Positions 25,537 to 33,424 of a stretch of 64,000 bases of DNA are shown piece after piece; within the stretch, counting starts at the first letter, position 1, and each line of letters opens with the position of its first letter. A model generated the notes under the pieces. It was not told the DNA's origin. It saw only the letters and a list, made by a program, of their open reading frames with translations, and made no database searches. A program made the translations under genes and the position numbers. The DNA comes from Polaromonas sp. JS666 (GTDB lineage: Bacteria > Pseudomonadota > Gammaproteobacteria > Burkholderiales > Burkholderiaceae_C). The DNA lies in contig NC_007948.1 of assembly GCF_000013865.1 (NCBI RefSeq), positions 2,976,001 to 3,040,000 of the forward strand, read 5' to 3'.

Positions 25537-26441
25537 AGTACGCCTGGATTGCGAAACACAAGACGAGCTGGCCGGTGACGGTGGCATGCGAGGCGCTCGG
25601 CGTGAGCGCCAGCGGCTACTTCGAGCACTGGCGGCGCAAGGATGCGAGCAAGCCCAGCCGGCCGGGAGCGAACAAGCGCATCAGCGACGAAGCCCTGCTG
25701 GTTCACATCAAGGCCATCCATGCCGAGGTCAAGCAGGAATATGGCTGGCCCAAGGTGTGGAAGGAACTGCTGGCCCGGGGCGTTCGGGTGGGCAAGGAGC
25801 GTGTGCGCAAGCTGATGCAGCGCCACGGCATCAAGGCCAGGGGCAAGAGGAAATTTGTCGTCACCACCGACAGCAAACACGACCTGCCCATTGCGCCGAA
25901 CCTGCTGCAGCGCAACTTCGCGCCTGAGGCGCCGAACCAAGTGTGGAGCAGCGACATCACTTACATCGCCACCGATGAGGGCTGGCTGTACTTGACAGCA
26001 GTGATCGACCTGTTCAGCCGCCAAGTGGTGGGCTGGAGCATGAGGGAACACATGCAGGCCAGCGTGGTGACGGATGCGTTGCGCATGGCGTGGTTTCGCC
26101 GCCGCCCTGCACCGGGCCTGATCTTTCATTCGGATCGGGGCAGCCAGTATTGCGGCCATGAGTTCCAGCAGGCCCTGCAGGGCTACGAGATGAAGTCCTC
26201 AATGAGCCGCAAGGGTGACTGCTGGGACAACGCGCCCACCGAGAGCCTGTGGGGGCGCCTGAAGGTCGGCAGGCTATATGGCAGAAGGTTTGCCACACGG
26301 CGCCAGGCCATGGACGAGGTGATGGACTGGATCAATTTCTACAACCACAAAAGATTGCACTCGACGCTGGGCTATGTCAGCCCGATGACGTTTGAGCAAC
26401 GCTGGATCGCGGCCCAGCAGCAAGAAAGAAAGTCCGCATAA
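25533..26441 (+). CDS. IS3-family OrfB (DDE integrase part)
   Basis: This 302-residue catalytic part begins at a GTG that overlaps the OrfA stop. It has the HTH-21 region (EVKQEYGWPKVWKELLARG, RVRKLMQRHGI) and an rve integrase core with the acidic triad in WSSDITYI, HSDRGSQY and DNAPTESLWGRLK. It ends with the typical FYNHKRLHSTLGYVSP. It is probably mostly expressed as a frameshift fusion with OrfA. The reading frame is full length and shows no damage. Confidence 0.96.
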   Translation: MKYAWIAKHKTSWPVTVACEALGVSASGYFEHWRRKDASKPSRPGANKRISDEALLVHIKAIHAEVKQEYGWPKVWKELLARGVRVGKERVRKLMQRHGIKARGKRKFVVTTDSKHDLPIAPNLLQRNFAPEAPNQVWSSDITYIATDEGWLYLTAVIDLFSRQVVGWSMREHMQASVVTDALRMAWFRRRPAPGLIFHSDRGSQYCGHEFQQALQGYEMKSSMSRKGDCWDNAPTESLWGRLKVGRLYGRRFATRRQAMDEVMDWINFYNHKRLHSTLGYVSPMTFEQRWIAAQQQERKSA

Positions 26442-26688
26442 TGGGCAGCCTATGGAGTGCGGACAACAGGGGCAAGGTCAGGAGGCTTGCTTTGAGCTCG
26501 ACTACTCTCGATGCCAACTGCACAGATGGCAACGCCGGCGAGCATGGCGCCAATGAGCTTGAGGTTAGCGTTCACGTGTTTTCCTTTGGTTCGTTGGAGG
26601 TAGGGAGTACCGCGAACGCCGACTGTTTCGACGTGCCGGTGCTTGGCAGTGTGCCTGAAGGCACGTACTTATGCTGTGTGACGCCTAA

Positions 26689-27463
26689 CGTCGTGATCAA
26701 CAAGCCCGGCGCCGCCAGCGCGATCGGCTTCGGCGATGTGGCCAATGCAAAACCTGACGGCTACAAGGTCGCCGTAGTCAGCGTCAACCTGGTGATCCTG
26801 CCGGCGCTGAACCTCATGAAGCTGACCAGCGATGATTTCATTCCGATCGCTCGCCTGAACTACGACCCCTCGGCGATCACGGTGCGGGCCGATGCTCCCT
26901 GGAAGACGATTGAGGAATTCATTGCCGACGCCAAAAAGCGGCCGGGCGCGATGCAGGTTGGCAACGGCGGTGTCGGCGACATCTGGCATGTGGCAGCCGC
27001 CGCTTTTGAGGACCGAACCGGCACCCAGTTCAATCATGTGCCGTTCCAGGGCGCGTCGCCGGCCATTCTCAGCCTGCTGGGTGGCCACGTGGACGCCGTC
27101 TCCGTCAGCCCCGGCGAGGTGATGTCGCACGTGCAGAGCGGCAAATTGCGCACGCTGGCGGTGATGTCCGAACAGCGGCTGGGCGGCGTGTTTGCCGATT
27201 CGCCGACGCTCAAGGAAAGGAAGATCGACCTCACCATCGGCGTGTGGCGTGGTCTTGCCGTGCCCAAAAATACGCCGCCAGACGTGGTGGATGTGTTGAA
27301 GAATGCAGCGCGCAGCACGGCGAGCGACGCGGCTTACAAAGAGACGCTGGTCAAGGCCAACCTGGGTGAGGCTTATCTCGATGCAGCGCCCTTCAAGGCA
27401 TCGATCGAGAGGGACCGCGAGTCACTGAAGAAGGTGCTGGCGAAGCTGGTCATCCAGAAGTAA
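26689..27463 (+). pseudogene. Bug receptor gene, 3' fragment
   Basis: This is the continuation of the receptor begun at 23143. From codon GTC 26690 it encodes the family segments VVINKPGAASAIGFG, AKPDGYKVAVVSVNLVILP, GGHVDAVSVSPGEVMSHVQSGKLRTLAVMSE and the C-terminus. The first base (C26689) completes the ATC codon split by the cassette. The frame remains open upstream to 26441 through the antisense cassette leader and the IS end, but that N-terminus is meaningless and has no signal peptide, so any product from it would not be a working periplasmic receptor. Confidence 0.92.
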
Positions 27464-27481
27464 ACGCGACACAAGCGCTTG

Positions 27482-28813
27482 TCAGGAGCGCACCGTATCG
27501 GCCACACGCTCGGCACAGGCCTTGGCCTGCCGGGCGTCGCGCGCTTCAACCATCACCCTTAGCAGCGGCTCGGTGCCGCTAGCACGGATCAGCAAGCGGC
27601 CGGTGTCGCCCAGCTCAGCCTCCACGGCTTTGGTCTCCAGCGCCAGTTTCTCGCTGGCTTTCCAGTCCTGCCCGGGCTTGAGCCGCACATTGACCAGCGT
27701 CTGGGGGAAGAGCACCACATCGCCCAGCAACTGGGCAATGGTCTTGCCGCTGCGCACACAGGCCTGCAGCACCTGCAGCGCGCTGATCAGGCCATCGCCG
27801 GTGGTGTGTTTGTCCAGGGCCAGCAAATGGCCGGATCCTTCACCGCCCAGCAACCAGCCGCGCTTTTCCAGTTCCTCCAGCACATAGCGGTCGCCCACCT
27901 TGGCGCGCACAAATTCAACCCCCCTGCTTTTCAGGGCCAGCTCCACGGCCATGTTGGTCATCAGGGTGCCGACAGTGCCAGGCACTTTCTCGCCGCGCGC
28001 CAGTCGCTCGCTGACCATCAGGAACAGCACTTCATCGCCGTTGAAAAGCCGTCCGTCAGCGTCCACCATCTGCAGGCGGTCGGCATCGCCATCGAGTGCA
28101 ATGCCGTAATCGGCCTGGTTGGCCTTGACTGCCGTGATCAGCGCTTCAGGGTGGGTAGCGCCGACCTCGTGGTTGATGTTCAGGCCATCCGGCGCACAGC
28201 CGATGGCGATCACTTCGGCACCCAGTTCATGAAACACCTTGGGCGCAATGTGATAGGCCGCGCCGTGGGCGCCATCCACCACGATCTTCAAGCCCTTGAG
28301 CGTCAGGTCATGGGCAAACGTGCTCTTGCAAAACTCGATGTAGCGCCCCGCCGCGTCGTCCAGGCGGCGCGCCTTGCCCAGCGTGGCCGAATCCACCCAG
28401 ACCGGCGGCTCCTCAAGCGCGGCCTCCACGGCCAGTTCCCACTCGTCGCTGAGCTTGGTACCCTGGGCGCTGAAAAACTTGATGCCGTTGTCAGGGTAGG
28501 CATTGTGGCTGGCACTGATGACCACGCCCAGGCTGGCGCGCTGGGCCCGCGTGAGGTAGGCCACGCCCGGCGTAGGCAAAGGCCCGAGCAGCACCACGTC
28601 GACGCCGGCGGAATTGAAACCGGACTCCAGCGCACTTTCGAGCATGTAGCCGGAAATCCGGGTGTCCTTGCCGATCAGTACGGTCGGGCGAGACTCCACC
28701 CGGCGGAGCACCCGGCCCACCGCATGTGCAAGCCGCAGCACGAAGTCTGGCGTGATGGGCGGCTGGCCCACCGTGCCGCGGATGCCGTCGGTGCCGAAGT
28801 ATTTTCTGGTCAT
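27482..28813 (-). CDS. glmM: Phosphoglucosamine mutase
   Basis: GlmM converts glucosamine-6-phosphate to glucosamine-1-phosphate for peptidoglycan and lipopolysaccharide precursors in the cytoplasm. The 443-residue protein has [13 protein letters not shown] at the start, the phosphoserine loop [14 protein letters not shown] (about S103), the metal loop ALDGDADR and the sugar loop GGEGSGH, with the phosphate loop [12 protein letters not shown] near the end. This is the normal family length. It lies downstream of folP and ftsH on the same strand, the order found in many proteobacteria. Confidence 0.98.
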   Translation of the reverse strand: MTRKYFGTDGIRGTVGQPPITPDFVLRLAHAVGRVLRRVESRPTVLIGKDTRISGYMLESALESGFNSAGVDVVLLGPLPTPGVAYLTRAQRASLGVVISASHNAYPDNGIKFFSAQGTKLSDEWELAVEAALEEPPVWVDSATLGKARRLDDAAGRYIEFCKSTFAHDLTLKGLKIVVDGAHGAAYHIAPKVFHELGAEVIAIGCAPDGLNINHEVGATHPEALITAVKANQADYGIALDGDADRLQMVDADGRLFNGDEVLFLMVSERLARGEKVPGTVGTLMTNMAVELALKSRGVEFVRAKVGDRYVLEELEKRGWLLGGEGSGHLLALDKHTTGDGLISALQVLQACVRSGKTIAQLLGDVVLFPQTLVNVRLKPGQDWKASEKLALETKAVEAELGDTGRLLIRASGTEPLLRVMVEARDARQAKACAERVADTVRS

Positions 28814-28978
28814 GTGTTGTTTCCGGTAAACCTGGTTTTACAGCAGGTGTGACTCTATTTTAAGTTTGCAGGACTGGCGGCTTGCCTCGTCGAAATACGA
28901 GAGTGTTTTGAAACCCTCCCCAGCGGAAAAGCTCCCGATCGCGACAGCAGCGCAGGAGGAATTTATTGCCCCAGGCTT

Positions 28979-29860
28979 TTAACTTGCAGCCGCCCAGACT
29001 TTGAGGGCCTGAACGGTTTCGCGCACGTCGTGAACGCGTACCACCCGGGCACCACGCTCCACGGCCAGCAAGGCCGCCGCCACGCTAGGCACCAGGCGGT
29101 CTTCAATGGCCAGGGGGGCGTCGGCTGGCGAGGTGCCGCTCACAGCCGCCAGTGACGATTTGCGCGACCACGCAGCCAGCAGCGGATAGCCAGCCGCAAG
29201 GAACTCACGCTGGTGCGCCAGCAGCGAGAAATTCTGTGCCACGGTTTTACCAAACCCGACTCCCGCGTCGAGCACGATACGGGCCCTGTCAACGCCGGCA
29301 GCTTGCAGATCACCTGCGGCACCCACCAGAAACGACAGCACCTGAGGCACCACATCCCCTTCCATGGGGGCCATCTGCATGGTTTGCGGCTCGCGATGCA
29401 TGTGCATCAGGCAGACTCCGCAACTCGGGTGACCGGCCACGATCTGCCTGGCGCCCGGCTGGCGCAGGGCCCAGATGTCGTTGATGATGTCGGCACCCAA
29501 ATCCAGCACCGCCTGCATGACTTCGGGCTTGTAGGTATCTACCGAAAGCGGTACGCCGAGGGTAGCCGCGTGGCGAACCACCGGCAACACGCGCGCTAGC
29601 TCTTCCTGCAGCGGCACCGGCGGCGCGCCCGGGCGAGTTGATTCGCCACCAATGTCGAGCAAGTCGGCACCGTCGCGGATCAACTGCTCGCAATGCGCGA
29701 ACACCCCCGAAAAACCGCCGCTTGGCGTGAAGTACTTGCCGCCATCGGAAAACGAGTCGGGCGTGACATTGACGATGCCCATCACGCGCGGCTGCGACAC
29801 ATCAATTTGAAAGCGGGAGGTTTGCCAAATCACGAAGCAGCTTTCCTGAAAATGGTCCAT
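28979..29860 (-). CDS. folP: Dihydropteroate synthase
   Basis: This is the folate-pathway enzyme that joins p-aminobenzoate to dihydropterin pyrophosphate and is the target of sulfonamides. The signature MGIVNVTPDSFSDGG, the pterin-site GGESTRPGA and the end motif VRVHDV are present on a TIM barrel of about 293 residues. ATG 29860 is preferred; a TTG at 29890 would add ten residues reaching back to the ftsH terminator. It sits between ftsH and glmM, the conserved location. Confidence 0.96.
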   Translation of the reverse strand: MDHFQESCFVIWQTSRFQIDVSQPRVMGIVNVTPDSFSDGGKYFTPSGGFSGVFAHCEQLIRDGADLLDIGGESTRPGAPPVPLQEELARVLPVVRHAATLGVPLSVDTYKPEVMQAVLDLGADIINDIWALRQPGARQIVAGHPSCGVCLMHMHREPQTMQMAPMEGDVVPQVLSFLVGAAGDLQAAGVDRARIVLDAGVGFGKTVAQNFSLLAHQREFLAAGYPLLAAWSRKSSLAAVSGTSPADAPLAIEDRLVPSVAAALLAVERGARVVRVHDVRETVQALKVWAAAS

Positions 29861-29892
29861 GAGGCTGTTGCGGCGCAATGCCCGCAACAAAG

Positions 29893-29917
29893 AAAAAACC
29901 GGGGACTAGCCCCGGTT
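29893..29917 (-). terminator. Intrinsic terminator after ftsH
   Basis: AACCGGGG (29897-29904) pairs with CCCCGGTT (29910-29917) around ACTAG. On the minus strand the hairpin is followed by TTTTTTCTTTG. It lies between the ftsH stop and the folP start, so folP may have its own promoter or depend on read-through. Confidence 0.85.
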
Positions 29918-29951
29918 GTCATAATTTTTACGGACTGTCTTCAGCAGACCA

Positions 29952-31874
29952 TCAGGCCACCGTGGGCGCGGGATCCGTGCTCACCGCCGGAGTACCGCCG
30001 CTGGGGCCACCGCCGCCGCCCACGGAGGAGTTGCGTGGCGTCCAGTCTTTGGGAGGACGCGGCTCCTTGCCGGCAATGATGTCATCAAGCTGCTCGCCGT
30101 CGATGGTTTCCCACTCGAGCAGGGCTTTGGCCATGGCGTGTATCTTGTCCTTGTTGTCTTCGATCAGCTTGCGCGCCTGGGCGTATTGCTGGTCAATGAT
30201 GCGGCGCACTTCGCCGTCGACCTTTTGCAAGGTTGCTTCACTCATATTGTTCGTCTTGGTGACCGAGCGGCCCAAAAACACTTCGCCTTCGTTCTCGGCA
30301 TACACCATGGGGCCCAGGGCCTCGGTCATGCCGTAGCGCGTGACCATATCGCGGGCCAGCGCGGTGGCGCGTTCGAAGTCGTTGCTCGCGCCGGTTGTCA
30401 TCTGGTTCATGAAGACTTCTTCGGCAATACGGCCGCCAAACAGCATGCTGATCTGGCTGAGCATGTACTCGCGGTCATAGCTGTAGCGGTCTTGTGCCGG
30501 CAGGCTCATGGTCACGCCCAGCGCGCGGCCACGTGGAATGATGGTGACCTTGTGCACCGGATCACACTTAGGCAGCAGCTTGCCGAGCAGCGCGTGACCG
30601 GACTCGTGGTACGCGGTGTTGCGACGCTCTTCTTCGGGCATCACCATGCTCTTGCGCTCAGGGCCCATCAGGATTTTGTCTTTGGCTTTTTCGAAGTCCT
30701 GCATTTCCACAGTGCGCGCATTGCGGCGCGCCGCCATGAGGGCGGCTTCATTGCAGAGGTTGGCCAGGTCGGCACCCGACATGCCGGGGGTGCCGCGGGC
30801 AATCACGCTGGCGTTCACGTCCTGGCCAAGCGGGACCTTGCGCATGTGCACATTCAGGATCTGCTCGCGACCACGGATATCGGGCAGCGTGACATACACC
30901 TGGCGGTCAAAACGGCCGGGGCGCAGCAAGGCGGCATCCAGAATGTCGGGGCGGTTGGTGGCGGCCACCACGATCACGCCCACATTGGTTTCAAAGCCGT
31001 CCATCTCGACCAGCATCTGATTCAGCGTCTGCTCGCGTTCGTCGTTACCGCCGCCCAGACCGGCGCCGCGCTGGCGGCCGACCGCGTCGATTTCATCGAT
31101 GAAGATGATGCAGGGGGCGTTTTTTTTGGCATTCTCGAACATGTCGCGCACGCGGGCCGCGCCCACGCCGACGAACATTTCGACGAAATCAGAGCCGGAA
31201 ATCGAGAAAAACGGTACTTTGGCTTCACCGGCAATGCCTTTGGCGAGCAGGGTTTTACCGGTCCCCGGAGGGCCGACCAGCAGCAACCCGCGCGGAATGC
31301 GGCCACCCAGCTTCTGGAATTTTTGCGGATCTTTCAGGAAATCAACGACTTCCTTGACCTCTTCCTTGGCTTCGTCGCAGCCGGCCACATCGGCAAAGGT
31401 CACGGGATTGGTGGACTCGTCGAGCATGCGGGCCTTGGACTTGCCAAAGCTGAACGCACCACCCTTGCCGCCGCCCTGCATTTGCCGCATGAAGTACACC
31501 CAGACACCAATCAGCAGCAGCATCGGGCCCCAGCTGACCAGCAACGTCATGAGCAGGGAGCCTTCTTCGCGGGGTTTGACGTCAAATTTCACGTCGTTGG
31601 CGATCAGGTCGCCCACCAGGCCACGGTCCAGATAGGTTGCCGTGGTGCGCACCTTGCGGTCGTCGGTCGTCGTGGCGGAAATCTCGGTGCCGCCCTGACC
31701 TTCTGCAATGGTCGCGGTCTTGATGCGCTTGCTGCGCACTTCTTCCAGAAACTCGGAATAACCCAGGTAATTGGAGCCTGCGCCACCACGTGTATCAAAT
31801 TGCTTGAAAACGGTGAACAGCACCATGGCGATCACCAGCCAGATTGCAATTTTTGAAAACCACTGATTGTTCAA
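29952..31874 (-). CDS. ftsH: ATP-dependent zinc metalloprotease FtsH
   Basis: FtsH is a hexameric inner-membrane protease that degrades misfolded membrane proteins and regulators such as LpxC and sigma-32. The 640 residues show two N-terminal membrane helices ([18 protein letters not shown] and [19 protein letters not shown]) around a periplasmic domain. An AAA module follows, with GPPGTGKT (Walker A), IIFIDEIDA (Walker B) and the second region of homology ([19 protein letters not shown]). The zinc site is HESGH (about 424), and a Gly/Pro-rich tail ends the protein. It is encoded downstream of rlmE. Confidence 0.98.
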   Translation of the reverse strand: MNNQWFSKIAIWLVIAMVLFTVFKQFDTRGGAGSNYLGYSEFLEEVRSKRIKTATIAEGQGGTEISATTTDDRKVRTTATYLDRGLVGDLIANDVKFDVKPREEGSLLMTLLVSWGPMLLLIGVWVYFMRQMQGGGKGGAFSFGKSKARMLDESTNPVTFADVAGCDEAKEEVKEVVDFLKDPQKFQKLGGRIPRGLLLVGPPGTGKTLLAKGIAGEAKVPFFSISGSDFVEMFVGVGAARVRDMFENAKKNAPCIIFIDEIDAVGRQRGAGLGGGNDEREQTLNQMLVEMDGFETNVGVIVVAATNRPDILDAALLRPGRFDRQVYVTLPDIRGREQILNVHMRKVPLGQDVNASVIARGTPGMSGADLANLCNEAALMAARRNARTVEMQDFEKAKDKILMGPERKSMVMPEEERRNTAYHESGHALLGKLLPKCDPVHKVTIIPRGRALGVTMSLPAQDRYSYDREYMLSQISMLFGGRIAEEVFMNQMTTGASNDFERATALARDMVTRYGMTEALGPMVYAENEGEVFLGRSVTKTNNMSEATLQKVDGEVRRIIDQQYAQARKLIEDNKDKIHAMAKALLEWETIDGEQLDDIIAGKEPRPPKDWTPRNSSVGGGGGPSGGTPAVSTDPAPTVA

Positions 31875-32029
31875 GGACTACTCCGATGAAAGGGCCGAAA
31901 GAACCCAAAGCCGATGAGATGGCAGATGCGCCTGATTTTAGGCGTTTCAAGGACAAAAACGACATTAACCGGAGTACGCCCCTTGGTTTGAAGCGGTTTT
32001 AAGTGACTTTTGGCACTTCCGAGCGGCTT

Positions 32030-32773
32030 TCAGGCCAGTTCGGGCACTGTTTCCGCCCGCTTTTTCAGCCCCTTGCCGACCAAAAAGGTTTCGGAAGAAT
32101 TGGAACGCGAGGCTTTGGGCTTCATGGGTTTGACCACCTTGAAGGTGGCCCGGAACAGTTTGACCAGCTCGTCATAGCCGCTGCCGTGAAACAGTTTGAC
32201 CACCAGCGTGCCGTCCGGTTTCATCCGGTTCTGGGCAAATTCCACCGCCAGCTCGACCAGGTGGACAATGCGTGCGGCATCCGCCGATTCAATGCCCGAA
32301 AGATTCGGGGCCATGTCCGAAATAACCAGGTCAACCTTGACCTGACCCTTGTCCGTCGCCAAAGCCTGCTCCAGTTTCTGCAGCACTTCGGGCTCCCGAA
32401 AATCGCCCTGGATGAACGCCACCCCCTCGATGGGCTCCATCGGCAGCATGTCCAGGCCGATGATGCGGCCATTCAGTTCTCCCGCCGCAGCGCCCGTGGG
32501 CGACAGCTTGCGCCGCACATACTGGCTCCAGGCGCCGGGCGTGCTGCCCAGGTCCACCACGCAATCACCCGGCTTGATCAGGCCCAGGGTTTCGTCAATT
32601 TCCTTGAGTTTGTAGGCGGCCCGGGCGCGGTAGCCCTCTTTTTGGGCCAGTTTCACGTAAGGATCATTGATGTGGTCATGCAACCACGCTTTGTTCACCT
32701 TTTTGCCCCTGGCGCTCACCTTTGGGCTGTCTTTGAGGTTGTCCTTGGGGCTGTTCTTGGGATTTACTTTCAT
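32030..32773 (-). CDS. rlmE: 23S rRNA 2'-O-methyltransferase RlmE (FtsJ/RrmJ)
   Basis: RlmE methylates the ribose of U2552 in 23S rRNA during large-subunit assembly, using S-adenosylmethionine. Motifs are the SAM loop [22 protein letters not shown] and the catalytic Lys-Asp-Lys-Glu set (including [29 protein letters not shown]). With ATG 32773 (GGAGGA upstream) it has 247 residues, about 38 longer than the E. coli protein because of a Lys/Ser/Pro-rich N-terminal extension with near repeats (NPKNSPK, NLKDSPK), perhaps an RNA-binding tail. It is divergent from yhbY with only 42 bp between. Confidence 0.96.
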   Translation of the reverse strand: MKVNPKNSPKDNLKDSPKVSARGKKVNKAWLHDHINDPYVKLAQKEGYRARAAYKLKEIDETLGLIKPGDCVVDLGSTPGAWSQYVRRKLSPTGAAAGELNGRIIGLDMLPMEPIEGVAFIQGDFREPEVLQKLEQALATDKGQVKVDLVISDMAPNLSGIESADAARIVHLVELAVEFAQNRMKPDGTLVVKLFHGSGYDELVKLFRATFKVVKPMKPKASRSNSSETFLVGKGLKKRAETVPELA

Positions 32774-32815
32774 GCTGGCTATTGTCCTCCTGTGGACTCC
32801 ACCGATAATTGAGGC

Positions 32816-33289
32816 ATGGCTCAAATTCAACTTACCCCCGCCCAGCGCAAAGAACACCGCGCCGAGGCCCATCATCTCAACGCGGTCGTCATGATCGGCT
32901 CCGACGGGCTGACCCCTGCCGTTCAGAAAGAAACTGATGCGGCGCTGAATGCGCACGGGCTCATCAAGGTAAGGGTGCAGTCCGATGACCGCGCCGGCCG
33001 CGAAGAAATCTTTCAAACCCTGGCGAACGAACTCAATGCCGCGCCTATCCAGCACATCGGCAAGCTGCTGGTGTTGTGGCGGCCCATGCCGGAAAAAGAA
33101 AAAAAGGTCAACGAAGACCGCATGCCGGGCCCGCGCGACATCAAAGTGCTGAAAAACAGCTCGCGTTATGGCCAGCGGCCCGAGGTGAAAACCCTGCGCG
33201 TGCTCGGCAACCAGCGCCTGACGCCGGGCGGCACCGTCAAACGCGCCAAGCCCAAGCAGCGCAGCATCAAGAAAAGTTCGCAGGACTAG
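32816..33289 (+). CDS. yhbY: CRM-domain ribosome assembly protein YhbY
   Basis: This is a small RNA-binding protein of 157 residues with one CRM (CRS1-YhbY) domain: [40 protein letters not shown] and the loop [10 protein letters not shown], close to the usual GxxGxxLVLYR pattern. YhbY associates with pre-50S particles. The basic C-terminal extension ([13 protein letters not shown]) goes beyond the ~97-residue E. coli protein. Its divergent placement next to rlmE is conserved among proteobacteria and fits a shared role in 50S assembly. Confidence 0.93.
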   Translation: MAQIQLTPAQRKEHRAEAHHLNAVVMIGSDGLTPAVQKETDAALNAHGLIKVRVQSDDRAGREEIFQTLANELNAAPIQHIGKLLVLWRPMPEKEKKVNEDRMPGPRDIKVLKNSSRYGQRPEVKTLRVLGNQRLTPGGTVKRAKPKQRSIKKSSQD

Positions 33290-33424
33290 CCCGCCGGTCG
33301 CCAGTGGTGCGGGGGTACGCCACCGCGCAGAAACAGCAGGCGCAATCGCCACGATAGCGACATTCCTGTTGCGCGGACCTGGCGAGCCCTTTAGATTTAA
33401 AGCTTTCGCCCACAGTTAGACACC

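Larger units (their letters stand above)
25167..26480 (+). mobile_element. IS3-family insertion sequence with GGA target duplication
   Basis: This 1314-bp element has the usual two overlapping frames and imperfect terminal repeats beginning TGATCTTGTCCCC (left, from 25167) and, reverse-complemented, TGACCTTGCCCCTG (right, ending 26480). Both continue with ACTCCATAG further in. The ends are TG...CA as expected for IS3. The trinucleotide GGA flanks both sides (25164-25166 and 26481-26483), a 3-bp target duplication. It interrupts the DUF1330 cassette gene. Both frames look intact. Confidence 0.9.
24884..26575 (-). pseudogene. Secreted DUF1330 protein gene of the cassette, split by an IS3 element
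   Basis: The minus-strand gene starts at GTG 26575 with an AAAGGA ribosome site and encodes a signal peptide (NANLKLIGAMLAGVAIC, cleavage near SSRAQ). It is cut at 26481 by the IS3-family element and continues from 25166 to the stop at 24884. Removing the element and one GGA duplicate restores S-K-P-P-G-Y-L-V-V-E-F in frame, a 124-residue protein. The mature part has the DUF1330 ferredoxin-like signature (YLVVEFQVTDPVGW, TFIVRATKG, ITLIKFPSVDDALAF, SYVVEGLPN). The function of DUF1330 is unknown. The surviving 3' part alone could still be read from ATG 25195, which lies inside the IS end. Confidence 0.88.
23343..26688 (-). mobile_element. Integron-type gene cassette with two nested insertion sequences
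   Basis: Removal of this 3346-bp segment exactly restores the Bug receptor frame, with no target duplication. Read on the minus strand, the insert begins TTAGGCGTCA after a host G and carries a gene for a secreted DUF1330 protein. After that gene comes GCCTAAC (attC R'' box), and the insert ends with a bulged hairpin and GAACTCAAACG, a typical attC 3' side. Circularised, the ends rebuild G^TTAGGC, the attC R' box. The host site on the minus strand reads CGACG^ATAGG, fitting the G^WTM pattern of secondary integrase sites. Without its two insertion sequences the cassette would be about 550 bp, a normal size. No integrase gene is in the window. Boundaries are ambiguous by 2 bp (CG). Confidence 0.8.

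Noticed and set aside
23343..26688. Composite transposon formed by the IS110 and IS3 elements
   Set aside because: The two ISs belong to different families, cannot mobilise each other, and the outer boundaries are attC cassette ends, not IS ends.
26441..27463. A complete 340-residue gene starting at ATG 26441
   Set aside because: The first ~83 codons are IS end and antisense cassette sequence; the real N-terminus with signal peptide is at 23143, and no export signal is present in the longer reading.
30138..31856. A 572-codon plus-strand frame opposite ftsH
   Set aside because: Antisense shadow of an unmistakable FtsH sequence with all catalytic motifs.
32774..33352. N-terminal extension of RlmE by about 190 residues
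   Set aside because: It is antisense to yhbY; the start at 32773 with an upstream GGAGGA gives a protein near the normal length.
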